A stretch of 64,000 nucleotides of DNA from NCBI GenBank assembly GCA_020746875.1, contig JAGTJL010000008.1, forward strand, positions 2,790,001 to 2,854,000, written 5' to 3'. The position numbers and the translations under genes were made by a program. The notes beneath the pieces were generated by a model. It saw only the letters and a list, made by a program, of their open reading frames with translations, had not been told where the DNA came from and searched no databases. This stretch comes from Rhexocercosporidium sp. MPI-PUGE-AT-0058. Taxonomy: Eukaryota > Ascomycota > Leotiomycetes > Helotiales. Shown here piece after piece: positions 10,378-23,199 of the stretch. Positions within the stretch are counted from its first letter, which is position 1; each line of letters begins with the position of its first letter.

Positions 10378-11576
10378 AGGTTGCTGTGGATATGTGATCT
10401 CCGAAACCCCCGGCAAAGGATCGATAAGGTTTAATTGTCGTCAGTGTAGAGCCAATAAACTCCTTACTTGCATGCTGGGGCACTGTCAGTGCTGATTTTA
10501 TGCGATTCCATGGCCGTGCATGAATTGGTGGCTGCCACGCCGTGAGCTGAAAAAGCACCGGGTGGACCTGATCGGGAACGTGGAAGCGCAGTACCCCGCC
10601 TACACAGCGATATCGCCATTGATATCTCAAAACACCTGAGCCTTGACGACAAAAACAAGAGGCCAGCTAAATCTACATACTCGAATAGCTAAATCTATAT
10701 GCCAAGTAAATCCCTTATTTTAGAGTGACTTGGCTTATACACGTATTAACCTTGCTTCTCTTAGTAATTAATAAGGGACAACAAGGCTATTTATTATAAA
10801 GGCTTACACTTTATAAAAATTATTACATAAGGCTATGTTTTAATTTTATAGCCTTATCTAAAGAGGCACGCCGCGGAATCGGTGCGCGGATCGGCGATCG
10901 CGCGCGGCCCCCTGATCCGAATCGCGTAACAAAAAGATCGTTAAAATCGCCGTATTATGGGCTATTAAACGCGCTACTTTTTATAAGTTTGCAATAATAG
11001 ACGCGAGCGATGCACGCGCTTAAAAATCGGTGCGGGAATACGGGCAAGAGGATGGAATTAATGCGTGGCGAGCCTTAGCACCCTACCAAATAATTATTAA
11101 AATTAACGTTATTCTAGCGTACTTTTAACAGACTTATTTTATAGAGAATTAAATCAGGATTCTGGAAATATATTTCTTTTAGTTATTATTTATAATTTCG
11201 TCGACTTTTATTAATACCGAAGATTACTTGAAATCGATATCCGGCGCTAACCTCGATTTAGTAATTTTTAAACGTTATCCGAATTACATAATTTTAATAT
11301 CATTCGAATTAACGCAGTTAAGGCCTTTAAACGCATATCTCGCTTAAAAGAGTTATAAGACGGACGCTAGTAGACCATTAATTAGAATCGGTGCGCAACG
11401 TAAGTCGGAATCGGTCCGCATATTATAGTGGGGTTGACCTCAGAGGTCCATTTGTCACGTGATTAAGCTGCCTCTTGCTGTATTTAAGATAGCTTTTAAC
11501 GAACCTGGATTCACGGGTCTGTGCGCCACAGGGTACACGACAACTAGCAACATTAATTGCATGCAGAATATAATAT
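10378..11576. other. Island edge and AT-rich spacer with CpG-rich patches
   Basis: Balanced composition fades at about 10,740. Beyond it AT-rich DNA contains three short CpG-rich patches (about 10,865-10,925, 11,000-11,060 and 11,385-11,425) that share the motif AATCGGTGCG in the same orientation. This may be a remnant of one degraded element. A short palindromic GACCTCAGAGGTC sits at about 11,437. No gene is recognised. Confidence 0.4.
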
Positions 11577-12205
11577 TTAATTAGGAGTAACCCACCCGTG
11601 GCGTTTCATAAGTACATTAACCTAATGTTCTTGCTTTAAAATTAACTAATTAATCCATTCCTGCGGTATAGCCTCCTACTCTTCCGCAACAGCCTGCCTC
11701 ATCTCTTCAGCGGTAGTCGGTTAATATTAACGCCGATATAAAGATTGCTTTATCCACCGCCAGTACTTCTTTATTGAATTCATATTAAAAGAGGTAAAAA
11801 GGTAAGGCATAAGGATAATTCCGTGTTTTGTGCGGTACCGTGTATAATAGTTTATTATTGTTTTAAGGCCGTGAGCTGTATTTCCGTCTTCTATAAATAA
11901 AGGCTCCGCAGAAGGTCGCAAAAGGTATATAATCGCTGCAAAGGCTTTAATAATACCTTAAATATACGGTTCTAAAAGTTAGTGAAGATAATCGGTTTAC
12001 AAAAAGGCTCCCTTTTTGCTATGGCCATCGAGGAAATAGAGCTTCGATTTATACCCGTAACCAATAGCTCCCTATGCGTTAACAGGTATTGTATGGCCTC
12101 TGTGTAATTGATGCTGTACGCAGGTATTACAAAACCTTTTAGAGTGACCTTTATTCGTGTTTCTTATAACCTTTTGCTTAATTGTTTTGCTTAATTGTTT
12201 TGCCT
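11577..12205 (-). pseudogene. Tc1-type transposase relic
   Basis: A minus-strand frame covers roughly the C-terminal half to two thirds of a Tc1-family DDE transposase. It reads GAIGYGYKSKLYFLDGH, then IEDGNTAHG (second catalytic Asp), RTKHGIILMPY, a damaged SPDMNPIE motif (here TSFNMNSIKKYWRWIKQ) and ILKQEH near the end. TAA/TAG replace likely Gln/Trp codons, and Pro/Glu residues of the catalytic block are changed by C-to-T and G-to-A. The N-terminal DNA-binding part is missing or unrecognisable. It is related to, but a different subfamily from, the plus-strand fragment at 4140-4410. Confidence 0.75.
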
Positions 12206-12799
12206 CTAACTAAAAATGTAACCTCGGCGGACTATAATACCTTTAGCCACTTAATCGTCCAGAATATATAAGTAATAGCCTAAAGGTATTATGCTTTAAC
12301 TTAATTAATAATTAAATACGGTTTTTAATAAGCTATATATCGATAATAACTTCGTTAGTGCATACGACGTTAAAGTGTTTATACCGAGCAAGCAAGTCCG
12401 TATTCCTCCCTTAATTGCTACTAATTCATTATTTAGGTTTTGTCGTATAGGCACGGGCAGCTGCTCTCTTAGCACTGCACGTGACCTAATTAGGTTCTGC
12501 TACTGTAGACCGCCTTCAGGAGAATAACTGTTTTCTCCTAATTCTTAAAGCTTTTAATATAATAATTAATTATTTTAATTTAATTACAACTGCTTATAAT
12601 GCTTTAATCCACTTTTATATTATAATTATAAGCCTTATTAACGAAGTTATTAAATTAATATTCTTTCTTTTATACGCTATTAATTTAAATAAAGCTTATA
12701 AAGTAAGTTTATAAATAAAGAGCATTTACTATACGTTATAGAGTTTCCACTTTATTATAAAATATAATTTATACCGCTGTTTTCTACTAATTCTTCGAT
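12206..12799. other. AT-rich spacer before the copia element
   Basis: AT-rich DNA with a slightly balanced patch around 12,430-12,520. The 5' terminal repeat of the following copia element should lie here or has been lost; I could not find a matching partner sequence. Confidence 0.4.
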
Positions 12800-15700
12800 T
12801 CCACTTTAGATAAGTATAAAAGCCGAGTAACTAAACTTAATACCTCTTTAGTTCTTCCTCTTTTATTGAATACTCGGAGCTTACGAGAGTAACTTCTTCG
12901 CTATAATAGACTTAACTTTAGCTTCTTTTTTAAATAATCGAACTCTTCTTAATTATAATAAGCGCACTTAAACTTTTTAATATTAGGCGTTTAAATCCTT
13001 TTATATCTTTTATAAAATATAAAATTTAATAAACCTTACGTTATTAATTATTCTTAACCTTTTCGACGCCGAACCGAAACTTTTATCGCTAAATAATTTA
13101 AGAATATAATAAGATAAAAAAGCTATTAAGTATAACTTTTAAGCTTAGGCGAAGTAAAACGAAAATACTCGCGATTTTATAAAGAAAGGCGTTAAGCCGA
13201 GCGTATTATTATCGGCAAAAGTTATAATTAAAAATATAGCTTTAATATATATTATTTTTATAAAGAAATATATAAAGAAGCTTATATAATAAACGGAAAA
13301 GGCTCGAGCTTATAAGGCAGCTTATAAGTGGATTTAAGAGATAATTAATCTTTTTATTTATTAAAGAGTAATTAAAGAATGCGAGAATAAATAAGCTTAT
13401 ATAGAAAAAGAGTAATTAACCGAGATAATAAACGGAGACTTTTAATTAAAGTTATAAATTCTTTAATTATTCTTTTAAATCTTTAAGAAAAATTACGCTT
13501 CTTTAAAAATAAGTACTTATACGCTAATATAATTTACTTATAAAAAGAAGCTCGCTATTATTAAGGCAAGGCGAGTTAATCTTAAGAAATAGTTTTAAGA
13601 ATAAAGAGCGGCTTATTAAAATATCTTTTATGCGACTTACTAGACGTTAAAAAATTGCTAATATTACTTAATTTTATTAAGGCAATATAAGAGAAGCTCG
13701 TATCGAAATAAGCGCGTGAATGACACTCTAAATTATTAAAAAAATAATGCTTTTAAGGTAATAAACTAGTATTTTTTATTTAATTACGTTAATTAATTAT
13801 TTACTTTAAACGAAGAATTACTTATAGCTTTTAAATAATAAAATATAATAAGCTTATATATTAACTTTAAAAAAAAGATTAAATATTTCTATAACCCCGT
13901 CGGCTTAATAAAACCAGTCGCCAAACACGCGAGTAAACACTTGCCCGTGTAAATATTGCTTTTATTATTATAAAGCTATTAATTATTATAGACTTCGATA
14001 TTATTACGACGACTCGACGGCGAGTAATTTCAAAAACTTATTATTAGTAAAGGAAATTAAGAAAATTCGATTCTGATTAAAAAGCGACTTCCTTAACTTC
14101 CGCCGAGAAATTATTAAATTTAATAAGAATATATTATTAATAGCGTAATTAGCTTCCGGACTACCTTTCGGTAATTCCTTTTTTATTTAGGTATTAACAG
14201 CTCTTATAGCTTTAAAGCCAGCTGCTTTAATAAAAGCAAAATACTTTAAAAACGTTTAAGCTTATCTTATAAGCTCTGAATTTCTCGACGAAGCTTTTAT
14301 TATTATAGGGGTATACGCTAATATAAATATGAATTATTATCCGCTCGTTGAAAATATTTTATTTAATAACGGAGCTATTATTTATTTAATAAATTTAAAA
14401 GCTCTTTTTGTCCTCGGAAGCTTTATTAAATTTATTGCGGACGATAGCGTTAAAGCCGGAACGTTAAGCTTAATAATTAAAGGCCGCGGTACTCGAGTTT
14501 TTAAAAGTGCTTTCTACGGCCTTAATAAACCGAATATAAGCGATTTAATTATCTCGAACGTCGTTATTATTAAAAGCTTTAATATTAATATTATTTTAAA
14601 AGCTCGTCTTTTATAAGCAGGAGTTTAATATAATAGTTTAAATTGCATTTTACGTACGAAAATAGTTAAAAATAATCTAGTTTTAAAGTAATTATAACGA
14701 TAATTTAATTTAACTTTCTTTAAATATAAGCCTTTTAATTATTCTTTAGTTTTTTTAATTACTCGCCGTATTTTAACTTGTCTAAATTATAGCTTTTTAA
14801 TATTTTTAACGCTAAAGAAGAGCATTTGCTAAGGCTTTTAGTCGAGTAGATAATATTTAAAGTTACGAGTCGACAAAGCTTATTTATAATATTTACGCGT
14901 AAGTTATTTAAGAAAGAAAGCCTTAAAAAACTTAATAAAAAATACGCGTAACGTCGAAATTTAAAGTTTAATTCGGTTAAAAATACGAGTATTATGTAAT
15001 AATTATTATATAATAAGTAATAAGTCGTCGTTAATTAAAAAGAGTAGTTACCCGTCTTTTTTACTGCATTTCTTAGGATTTATTCGACTTTTTAATAAGG
15101 TTTAACGGGAATAATTAACTTTTATTAATTAAAGACGAATATAATAGGAAATTCTATAAGCGGCTTTTAAAAATTAAAAAGTTAATTATCGTTTTAAATA
15201 CTCTTAAACCGTTTAAGGCTTAGATAAGATATTAATTCGGGCTCTTAGTTTATAAAATACGCTAAGATAACAATACCTTAATTATAAGGATTAATAAATT
15301 AACTAAGCATAAAAAATAATATAAAAAAAGTAATATTAATATTGAATTTACTTTCTTATATATATACTAATTTAATAAAGGAGCTGAGCGCGTAAGTAAG
15401 GAAATAATTAATAAATCGATTAAGATACGCTTCTCTGTTAATTTACCCCGGGCGCTTTAAACGGAATCAGTAATAGCGGCAATTATTTTCTATAATATAA
15501 GTCCATTTGCTTATAAAGGCTTTAAGAGTCTTAACGAAGTATTTTAAGTTTAATTTAAATAATATTTTCGGTATTACGACTCTAAGCTTACGCTAAAGCT
15601 AATAACCGATTTACGGCTTAATTAAAGTAACTTATATGCGTACGGCTGTAAAGCCTATTTTATAATTAAAGACCGAAAAGCTCTCCGCTAAAAGAAAGCT

Positions 15701-17586
15701 TTTAAAGTCAACTTACGAGCGTACCTTAATTATTTAATTAAATACGTCTTATTTAATATTTATAAAATTTAAATACTTTAATTATAATATATAATAATAA
15801 CTTAAAATATTACTTTTAATAAAACTTTTTTTTATTTAAGCTTTTTAAATATAAAAAGAGTAATCAATTAGCCGCGCTTAATATTAAAAGATTTTACGGA
15901 AATACTAAAAGAAAAAGAAGGAGATTAAGACGTTAGTTTTATTATAATTAATTAATTAAGCGCATTTAATATATTAAAATTAAAAAAATTATTTATTACT
16001 TTAAACGAAAAATAATTAAGCGAAGTAATAAGCGTTATAAATGTCGACGAGCTTATAAGCCCGGGGGTAAAGCTATTTACTTCTTTTTTAACTGAATTAA
16101 TAAAAGTAAATACGTTACTTTTAGTTAATTTAATAGCTTTTAATTTTATTCAGCCGCTCGTCAATAAGAATTCAAGGGTAATTCAGTTAAGAAAGAGTAT
16201 TAGACTTCTTATTTACGAATACTTTAATTAAGTCTTAAAACGAGTCGATATTTTAAGATAATTAACGTTTAAGAGCGCAATTAAAAGAGGTATTTTACGT
16301 AATATATTAAACTTTTAAAGTAATATAAGCCTTAAGCGAAAGTCGATATTATAAGTTATAATTTACTTTAAAAGGCTATACGACCGAAAGCGTGGTTTTA
16401 AGCGTCGAAAAGCACTTAAAGAAAGTATTAGCTTTAAATAATTAAAAGCTTTACTTTAAGTAATTAAGTACGAGAAGCATTTGTAATTATCGGAATTAAA
16501 AGAAAACAAAGAGTCAAGTTTACGCTTATTATTCCCGGCTTTAATTAAATTAAATTCCGGCTTATTTAAACCTCTTAAAAGGAAAAGAATAAAAGACTAA
16601 ATAATTAATAAAAATTAAAAGACTCGAGTTAATAATAAGATAACGAAACCGAATCGAAGCGTTTATATAATAATTATTAAAGAGTTAATTACGGAATTAT
16701 TATAATTATTAAGTAACCGCGAGCACTTAAAGGATTTTCTAAGGATTTTCTAGCTTAATTAAAAACTAATATAAAAAGACGGAAAAAACTTAAGCGTAAT
16801 TTACGCTATTATATTAGCGTTTATATTTAAAAATATCGAAATTCAATAATTAGTTAAGCTTTTATAAATTCATTAATTATAAATGCTTAAGGATTTATTA
16901 AATTAAAGAGACTTTAGGGATTACTTATTAAAAAAATACTTCCGAGCCGACGCTATTAAAGAGATTACTAACCTTAAGTCGCGTAATTATTAAAGAGTTA
17001 TTAAATATTCCTTTATTATTAAGTAATTAATTCTTTTAAAATAAGTATTTTACGCTAAAGTCGATTCGTTAAGGTATTTAACTTACTATCGCTCTCGAGT
17101 CGTTATAAGAGGAGACTTATAGCTTAAAACGTTAATTTTGTTAATATATACAATTACTTTAGCTGCTCGCTTCTTTAAAACTATTATAATTATTATAGCT
17201 TAATTTAATTTAAAAATAATTTAATTTAATATAATAAATACTTTTATTATTAATATTAAACGAAATAAGACAAGTGCTCGCGTACGCTATTATTTACCGG
17301 ACGGTTTTAAATAAAACGGAATAATAATAAAGGTTAATCGCGTACTTTACAGATTCAAGGACTTACCGGCGCTATAATACGGTGACTTCACTTATACTTT
17401 GACAATTTTAAGGTTAATCGCTTATAAAGAAGAGTCTTATATATTTATAAATAAGTAACGTATAGTATTTATGATATTCTATATCGATAATATTCAGGTA
17501 CTTTATTATACTTCGGCTTTTAAAAACGCCAAATCAATTATCGACGGCTTAAATACAGCATATGAGCTTATCGGAAAAGAGTAATA
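12800..17586 (+). pseudogene. Ty1/copia gag-pol, 5' part (interrupted)
   Basis: RIP-degraded copia polyprotein. A gag-like region lies before 14,200. The protease region is the clearest (14,329-14,616): a damaged DSGA motif (FNNGA), then DDSVKAGT, GRGTRV and NIILKARLL, matching copia proteases in order. Integrase follows; its C-terminal part near 15,640-15,840 reads RTYGCKAYFIIKDRKAL and later NITFNKTFF, matching the copia family (YGCxAY, VTFDExxF). Reverse transcriptase begins at about 16,900 and reaches VFMIFYIDNIQVLYY (17,457-17,505), the YxDD-type catalytic motif with one Asp changed to Asn. The frame stops at 17,586 where the gypsy element is inserted, and resumes at 29,877. Confidence 0.78.
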
Positions 17587-17801
17587 TGAAGGCTACAACA
17601 AATAAAGAAGGAAGCACGGCGTAAGGCAGTAGGCAAGGAGCTTAGTAATTCTAAGGAATCAAGATTTAAAATAGAAAAGTATTTAATTCTTTTAATTTTA
17701 CATAAAGGAAAGGCCTTTTATATAAACTTTTAAAAGTTATATACTTAATTCTTTAAATAACGCTTTAAGTATTATTTCTTAACTAGAATCGCCACTTTAT
17801 A
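17587..17801 (-). repeat. Gypsy long terminal repeat (3' LTR)
   Basis: A 215-bp copy, collinear without length change with 29,662-29,876; the differences are nearly all C/T and G/A transitions, as RIP produces. Because the element lies on the minus strand, this is its 3' repeat. Confidence 0.85.
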
Positions 17802-20800
17802 TCCGTTCTTAATCATAATAAATAGTCGCCCTTGACTACTTTCGCCTGCTTATAGCTTAACTTATTAAAAGAAGAAAAAAAAGAAAAAAAAGAAAAGGAT
17901 ATTTTTTTAAAATAAAAAAAAATAACGCCAGACTTTTTTATTTTAATATTCTTTCTAGCTTATATCGAAACAAACAAAAGAAAGAGGTTTAGCTAATCAG
18001 TAATATATATCGACTTATAATCCGGGCTCAAGAGTGCTTCTTGCCTTTCTTTGTAACTCGGGCTAAAATTGCTTCGGCATTACGCTTGTTTTTCGCCTTA
18101 AGAATAAAGGACTTATTTCCGTTTAAGTCTTCCTTTAAAGTAAATAAAACGTAATTAACCTTCTTCGATCCACTTTTTTATAATTTGCCGTTATTACCGT
18201 AAAAGATATCTTCCGGTAATTAAGGCTTAATAATAAGAATAAGTAGTCTTTAAGGGAGTATCGTTAATCCTTTAAGTCCTGGATTATTGACCTTAAGACT
18301 GAGCTTGATTTTTAGCTTGCTAAAGAGGCTTGAAGGTCCACCGGTTAATATTTCACAAGTCGCGGCAATATCTTCTGCTATTAGTCGATTCATGAGCTCA
18401 TCGTTTTTTGCTCTTCGAGCCTCTCTTCGAGCCTCATCTCTTAAGTCGATTTCCTTAAAACTTATAACTTTTAAATTTGATCTTATAATTTCCTTCGTTA
18501 TAATTAGTTTTTCAAGAATAACGTACTAGATCTCAAAGGCCGTAACTCTTAAGCCGGGATTAAGGATTATAATTACGATTTCCTGCATATTCTTATTTAT
18601 AAGATTAAAAGTTCGCTCTAGATCTGCTTAAAGACTTGCGTTAAGCGTTAATATAAATGCTCTTTTACTTACAGCGACTTATAATCCGGGATTAAGAGTT
18701 AAATTAATTATAATTTTACCTTCCGAGTCTTAATTTAGAATATTTTCCGACTTCGATTATCTTAAGAGTTCTTTTATTTTAACGTTATAGCCTGCCTTAT
18801 TCAGCTTTTCTAAGATTATAAGATTAACGATATTATTAGCCTTAATAAGTTTAGTTTTTTTAATTTAAAATACTTAAGACTTTTTTTTATATAATTACTC
18901 TTCCCGCTCTCGAACCTGAATCCAGGCTTTATATATAATAATATATTAGAAGAATTTATGCTTTTAAAGATATACGAATAATTCCTTTTCTTTAAGATTA
19001 AAAAAGTAGCGGGCTTCTTTAATAATAAAAGGGTTAATCTAAGGTAGTCGTCTTATAAGGGTATTAAATAACAGGCCTAGCTTTGTTACAAAAACTATAG
19101 CCGAGAATAATACGCAGGTCTCTGATTTTACTTCTTATCGAAGGACCGGGGGATGCTATAATCGGAGGACAGATAATATAAGCTTATCTATTAAGATCTT
19201 ATTCTCTAGACTGTATTTATCTATAACCGCAGTATAATTATTAGAGAATACGATAAAGCCTGTGACGTCTTTTCGTTTCGTTCTAGTAATTAAGCGCAAG
19301 ATAAACCCTTATTTTATTAAAAGCGAAAATAAAAGTATATCGTTTCCGAGCGATTTAAATAAAGAGTCCTTAATTTGAGCGTATTAGACGTATTTCGAAA
19401 TCGCGCTTTTCTTTCCTGGGTTAATAGCATAGAAACGCTTATTCGACTTCTTATTAATAACGATATCGATATATAAATAAGAAGTAAAGTAACCGGAAAT
19501 ATATTTAATAAGTACTTAACTAACCGGAATGAAATAGTAATTAAGAATTCGTGAAACTATTAGCGTAATTCTTGATTCGGGATTATAAGTAAATTTAGCT
19601 TTTTAGTCGTTTTTAATATTAGCTTTTATAAAGTTAATTACGTTATAAGCTCCGATTCCGGGATAAATCGGAACTTTAAGATAGGTAATAAGTCTGGGAT
19701 TATCGTTCTTTCGACTTATTAAAGTAATAAGATATAGTTTATAATCTTAGCGAAGATATTACTAGGAAATATTATAGATTATATTATATATAAAAGCAAT
19801 TAGCGGATTAATTTTACTTATATCCCGGTAATAAAATTAATATATTTCGAATTCCGATTTAAAAAAGCTGATAAGTTTAGCTTTTTTAAAACCGGAAAAG
19901 AAGATATATTTAGCGCTAAGCGGGAAGTCTAGGACGGAGTAATTAGACTTCTCGAGTATATCAAGAGCCTTTAATATTAAGTATCGCTCTCGAAGATTTC
20001 TAGTTTATTCTAGATCCGAAGCTTATATTAAGGCTTCTACGATTAATTTAAAGTTCGAATAGCTTAATTATACCTTATACTTTATATTTTCCGCGTTTTT
20101 AGACTTCTTGAATATTTTAATAAAATTAAGATTAAAGCGAAAGGTTTCCGGGTTTCTTTTATAATTTTTAAGTTATTAAATGTTTTTTTAAACTTTCGTA
20201 ACCTTTAATCCCTTTTATAATATATTATAATAATCTGCGAAGTATCGAATATAGAACGCGTATATTATTTCTCCTTCTTCTTTTTCTTATACGTCGATTC
20301 GTTCTATAATAAAATACTTTGCGAATCGTAAGCGGACCGCTAATAGTGAATTCATCTCGAACGGGTCTCCGAATTCTAAAATAACTTTAATTAGTTTTAG
20401 GATCTTATAATAACAGCTTTTAATATCCAGCTCGATATTAGATATATTATATTTTTCTTTTAAGAAAACCTTAATAGCGACCCTTAATCCGGGATTATAA
20501 GTTCTTTTAATAATACTTTTAATTAATTTTATAATACTTATAATATAAGTAGGATTAAATTCGGCTTTAAGAAGCGCACGAAATTTTAAAGTATAACACT
20601 GGATATAATTTATTATCGCAGTTAATAAATCCTCTTTTATTAGTTTAATTCTTACTTTGAAAGCATCTTTCCGAAGTCGACTTCGTTCGGCGTCTATATA
20701 TTCGATAATGAAGTCTTGTAGTTCCTTAAGAAAATTAAGAATTGTATAAGTAAGCTAATTACTTAACTGTTCCGGAGGAAGTTTAGCCAGCGAATTATAA

Positions 20801-22400
20801 CTAATAATATTAAACGGGGCTAAGTCGGGGAATTAATTTATAAAAGGAACTGAAATTGGCTTTTTTGTAATTTCTTTTAAGGATTTAATTAATACGAAAA
20901 CCTGAATTTCCTTTTATTAATTAGACTCTGGCATAAGATTTAGCATAAGATCTTCTAAAGGATCTGAAATCACGGGCTCTTTGACTTCTGAGCTAAGATT
21001 ATCGGTTAAGGGGACTTTAATTAACTTATAAAGCTTGGAAAAATTAGTTAAAAGTTTAGAAAAAAAGAGTATAAAAATTATAAAAAGCAAGGCTAAGTTT
21101 ATAACTTTATCGACTTTTAATCCGGGATTAAAAGTCGCAATTAATTATTCGACTGTTTTAAGAGCTTTAGTTTTTAATCTAAGATCCGGGGTCGGAGACG
21201 CTAGACTAGTTGCTTGAAAAGCGGCGACTTCTGATTCGGGATTAAGAATTACGATTAATTACTTTGCTTTTTTAAGAATAATTTCTTGTTTAATAATTAT
21301 AAAAATATACGTTTCGCTTTTATTTGAAAAGTCTCTTAATAGCACGATCTTATTTTTATCCGTAAAAACAAGGAACTTATAACAGGAAACTTTAAATTTA
21401 ATCTTAATAAAAGCTTTATTTAATAAAAGAATCTAGATTTTCTTAAAGAAATTTACGTTATCCTTTTACGCTGTTTAGTATTAATTGATAATATTAAGCG
21501 AAAGCCTAGTACTCTTCCGACCTTTTAACGCGCTTCCTCCTTCGATCCGCTTTAGCCAGGCTTTATTAAAAATAAACTTGTTTAAAGCTTTAATTATTAA
21601 GAGAAACGACTTGACTTTCTTTATTAATATAGCAAGCTGCCCTCGGGCTTTATTCTTACTTATTGCTTTTATATAATATTTTCGAAATATTTTTACTCGA
21701 TTAGAAATAAGCAAACGATTAAGCTTCTTTTCACTCTCAGACCGCTTATTTCTTTTATTTATTATATCTTAGACTCGGTCGTAGAAGTTCTTATTACTCC
21801 GGTTATATTCCTCCTTATCGAACCCTTTCTCTTTTATTAAATACTTAATAATCATATTATATTAATTAACGAAATTATTATTTCTTACTTTTAAAGCTTA
21901 CTTAATACTTTTATTTCTTATATTTATTAAGAGTCGTTTTTCGTCCGGCTTAAGAGTATTAAGGATCTTTTTAATTTCGGCAATCGAAGTTAACGTTTTT
22001 TCTTTAAAAGAAATAGAAAGTATAAGTCTTAATCCGAGATCACGAGTTCGCTTCGTAATAGCCTTAGATTTAGACTTTATTAGCGTAACTGGTTTCTCAG
22101 AGCTTTTGGCGCTTAAACCTCTGATTAAACTAAACTTAAATAAAAGTCCGGCAATTTCTTAAACTTCGTTATCTAATATATCTCTTATTATAACCGCTAG
22201 GCTAATAGCGACACGCTTTATAACTAATAAGCCGGGATCATGAGTTACCTTTAACCGGCTTTTTACTCGGTTTAGTTTAAGTAGTATTTTTTATAAATAA
22301 TTTTAACTCGTGATCTTAGATTATAAATCAAATTCGGCTGGATTTCCCGACTTAAAATGGCTTTTGAGGTTTTTTACGGAAACGTGGCCCAGATCGAGGA
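17802..22400 (-). other. Extra post-integrase region of gypsy element with recurring motif
   Basis: About 4.5 kb between integrase and the 3' repeat, unusual for a gypsy element. At least nine sites carry a near-palindrome with core TAATCCGGGATTA: near 18,017, 18,549, 18,681, 19,571, 20,481, 21,112, 21,223, 22,025 and 22,225. On the minus (coding) strand several translate to variants of one peptide, such as TLNPGL, YNPGLRVA, ILNPGLRVTA and THDPGL. This suggests a repetitive protein or a repeated cis element. RIP prevents following one frame through. I do not recognise a family. Confidence 0.5.
21112..21136. repeat. 25-bp palindrome
   Basis: Two 12-bp arms, GACTTTTAATCC and GGATTAAAAGTC, around a single G. 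It is the most perfect member of the dispersed motif found through 18.0-22.3 kb. Confidence 0.9.
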
Positions 22401-23199
22401 TTCTTGAAATTTAATATAATTAATATAAGGGATTAGAAGTAAGATATAAGAAGAGTTAGTTTAAGTATTCCTTAAGCGAGCTTATTAATCCTTTCGCTTT
22501 AAAAAGCTGCTTCTTTTCTTGCGATATATAATAAAGTTGCTAGCTTATTCTTAATTAAGAAACTAATACTTCTTATAATATTTGCTTTTTAAATAAATAT
22601 ACGTGATTTCAAATTAAATAAAGTAAACAAATAATCTTAAGCGAGAGGCATTTTAACTCCGCTTAAGAAGTAAAAAAAATAAAATAAAAGACGAAACGTA
22701 ATAAGGCGTTTGAAATACTTGGAAATACGCGTAATATAATTAAAAGAGAATAAATGAAAAAAGTAAATAAAATTATAAATTATAAAAACTATTAAAATAC
22801 CTGTCTTTAATCATAATCGGAAGTAATTCTACTTTTAAAGAAATAAAAATATATAAGGAATTAAAAGGAAATAGTCTTATAAGCGGCTTTTTGAGCTTGC
22901 GTTAGTAAAAGAAGGATAATTTAAATACGAGATAGAGTTTAACGCTCTTTAATCGCTAGTAATATGATTTCGGCTTTAAAATCTTTGAATTCGCTGCTAT
23001 CTGATTCTTTATTTAAGTCTTTAAAACTGGTTTAAAAGTCTGGATCCAGTAGAAATAAGGTTTAGTCTTATTAATAGAATCGTTTTAATTAATTTACTAG
23101 AAAAGTGCCTTATAAAAGAATTCCATTAAATTCGCAAAAAGAGTAATAACCTTTTTTATTATTTGCTTTCGATACTCGGAACGGTCTTAATTACCGATA

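Noticed and set aside
14329..14616. Independent 95-residue protein
   Set aside because: It is the protease segment of the degraded copia polyprotein, open only because few Gln codons occur there.
18287..18529. Plus-strand open frame in the gypsy element
   Set aside because: The element's coding strand is minus; this is an antisense chance frame in AT-rich DNA, as are those at 21,035-21,217, 21,485-21,676 and 26,863-27,057.
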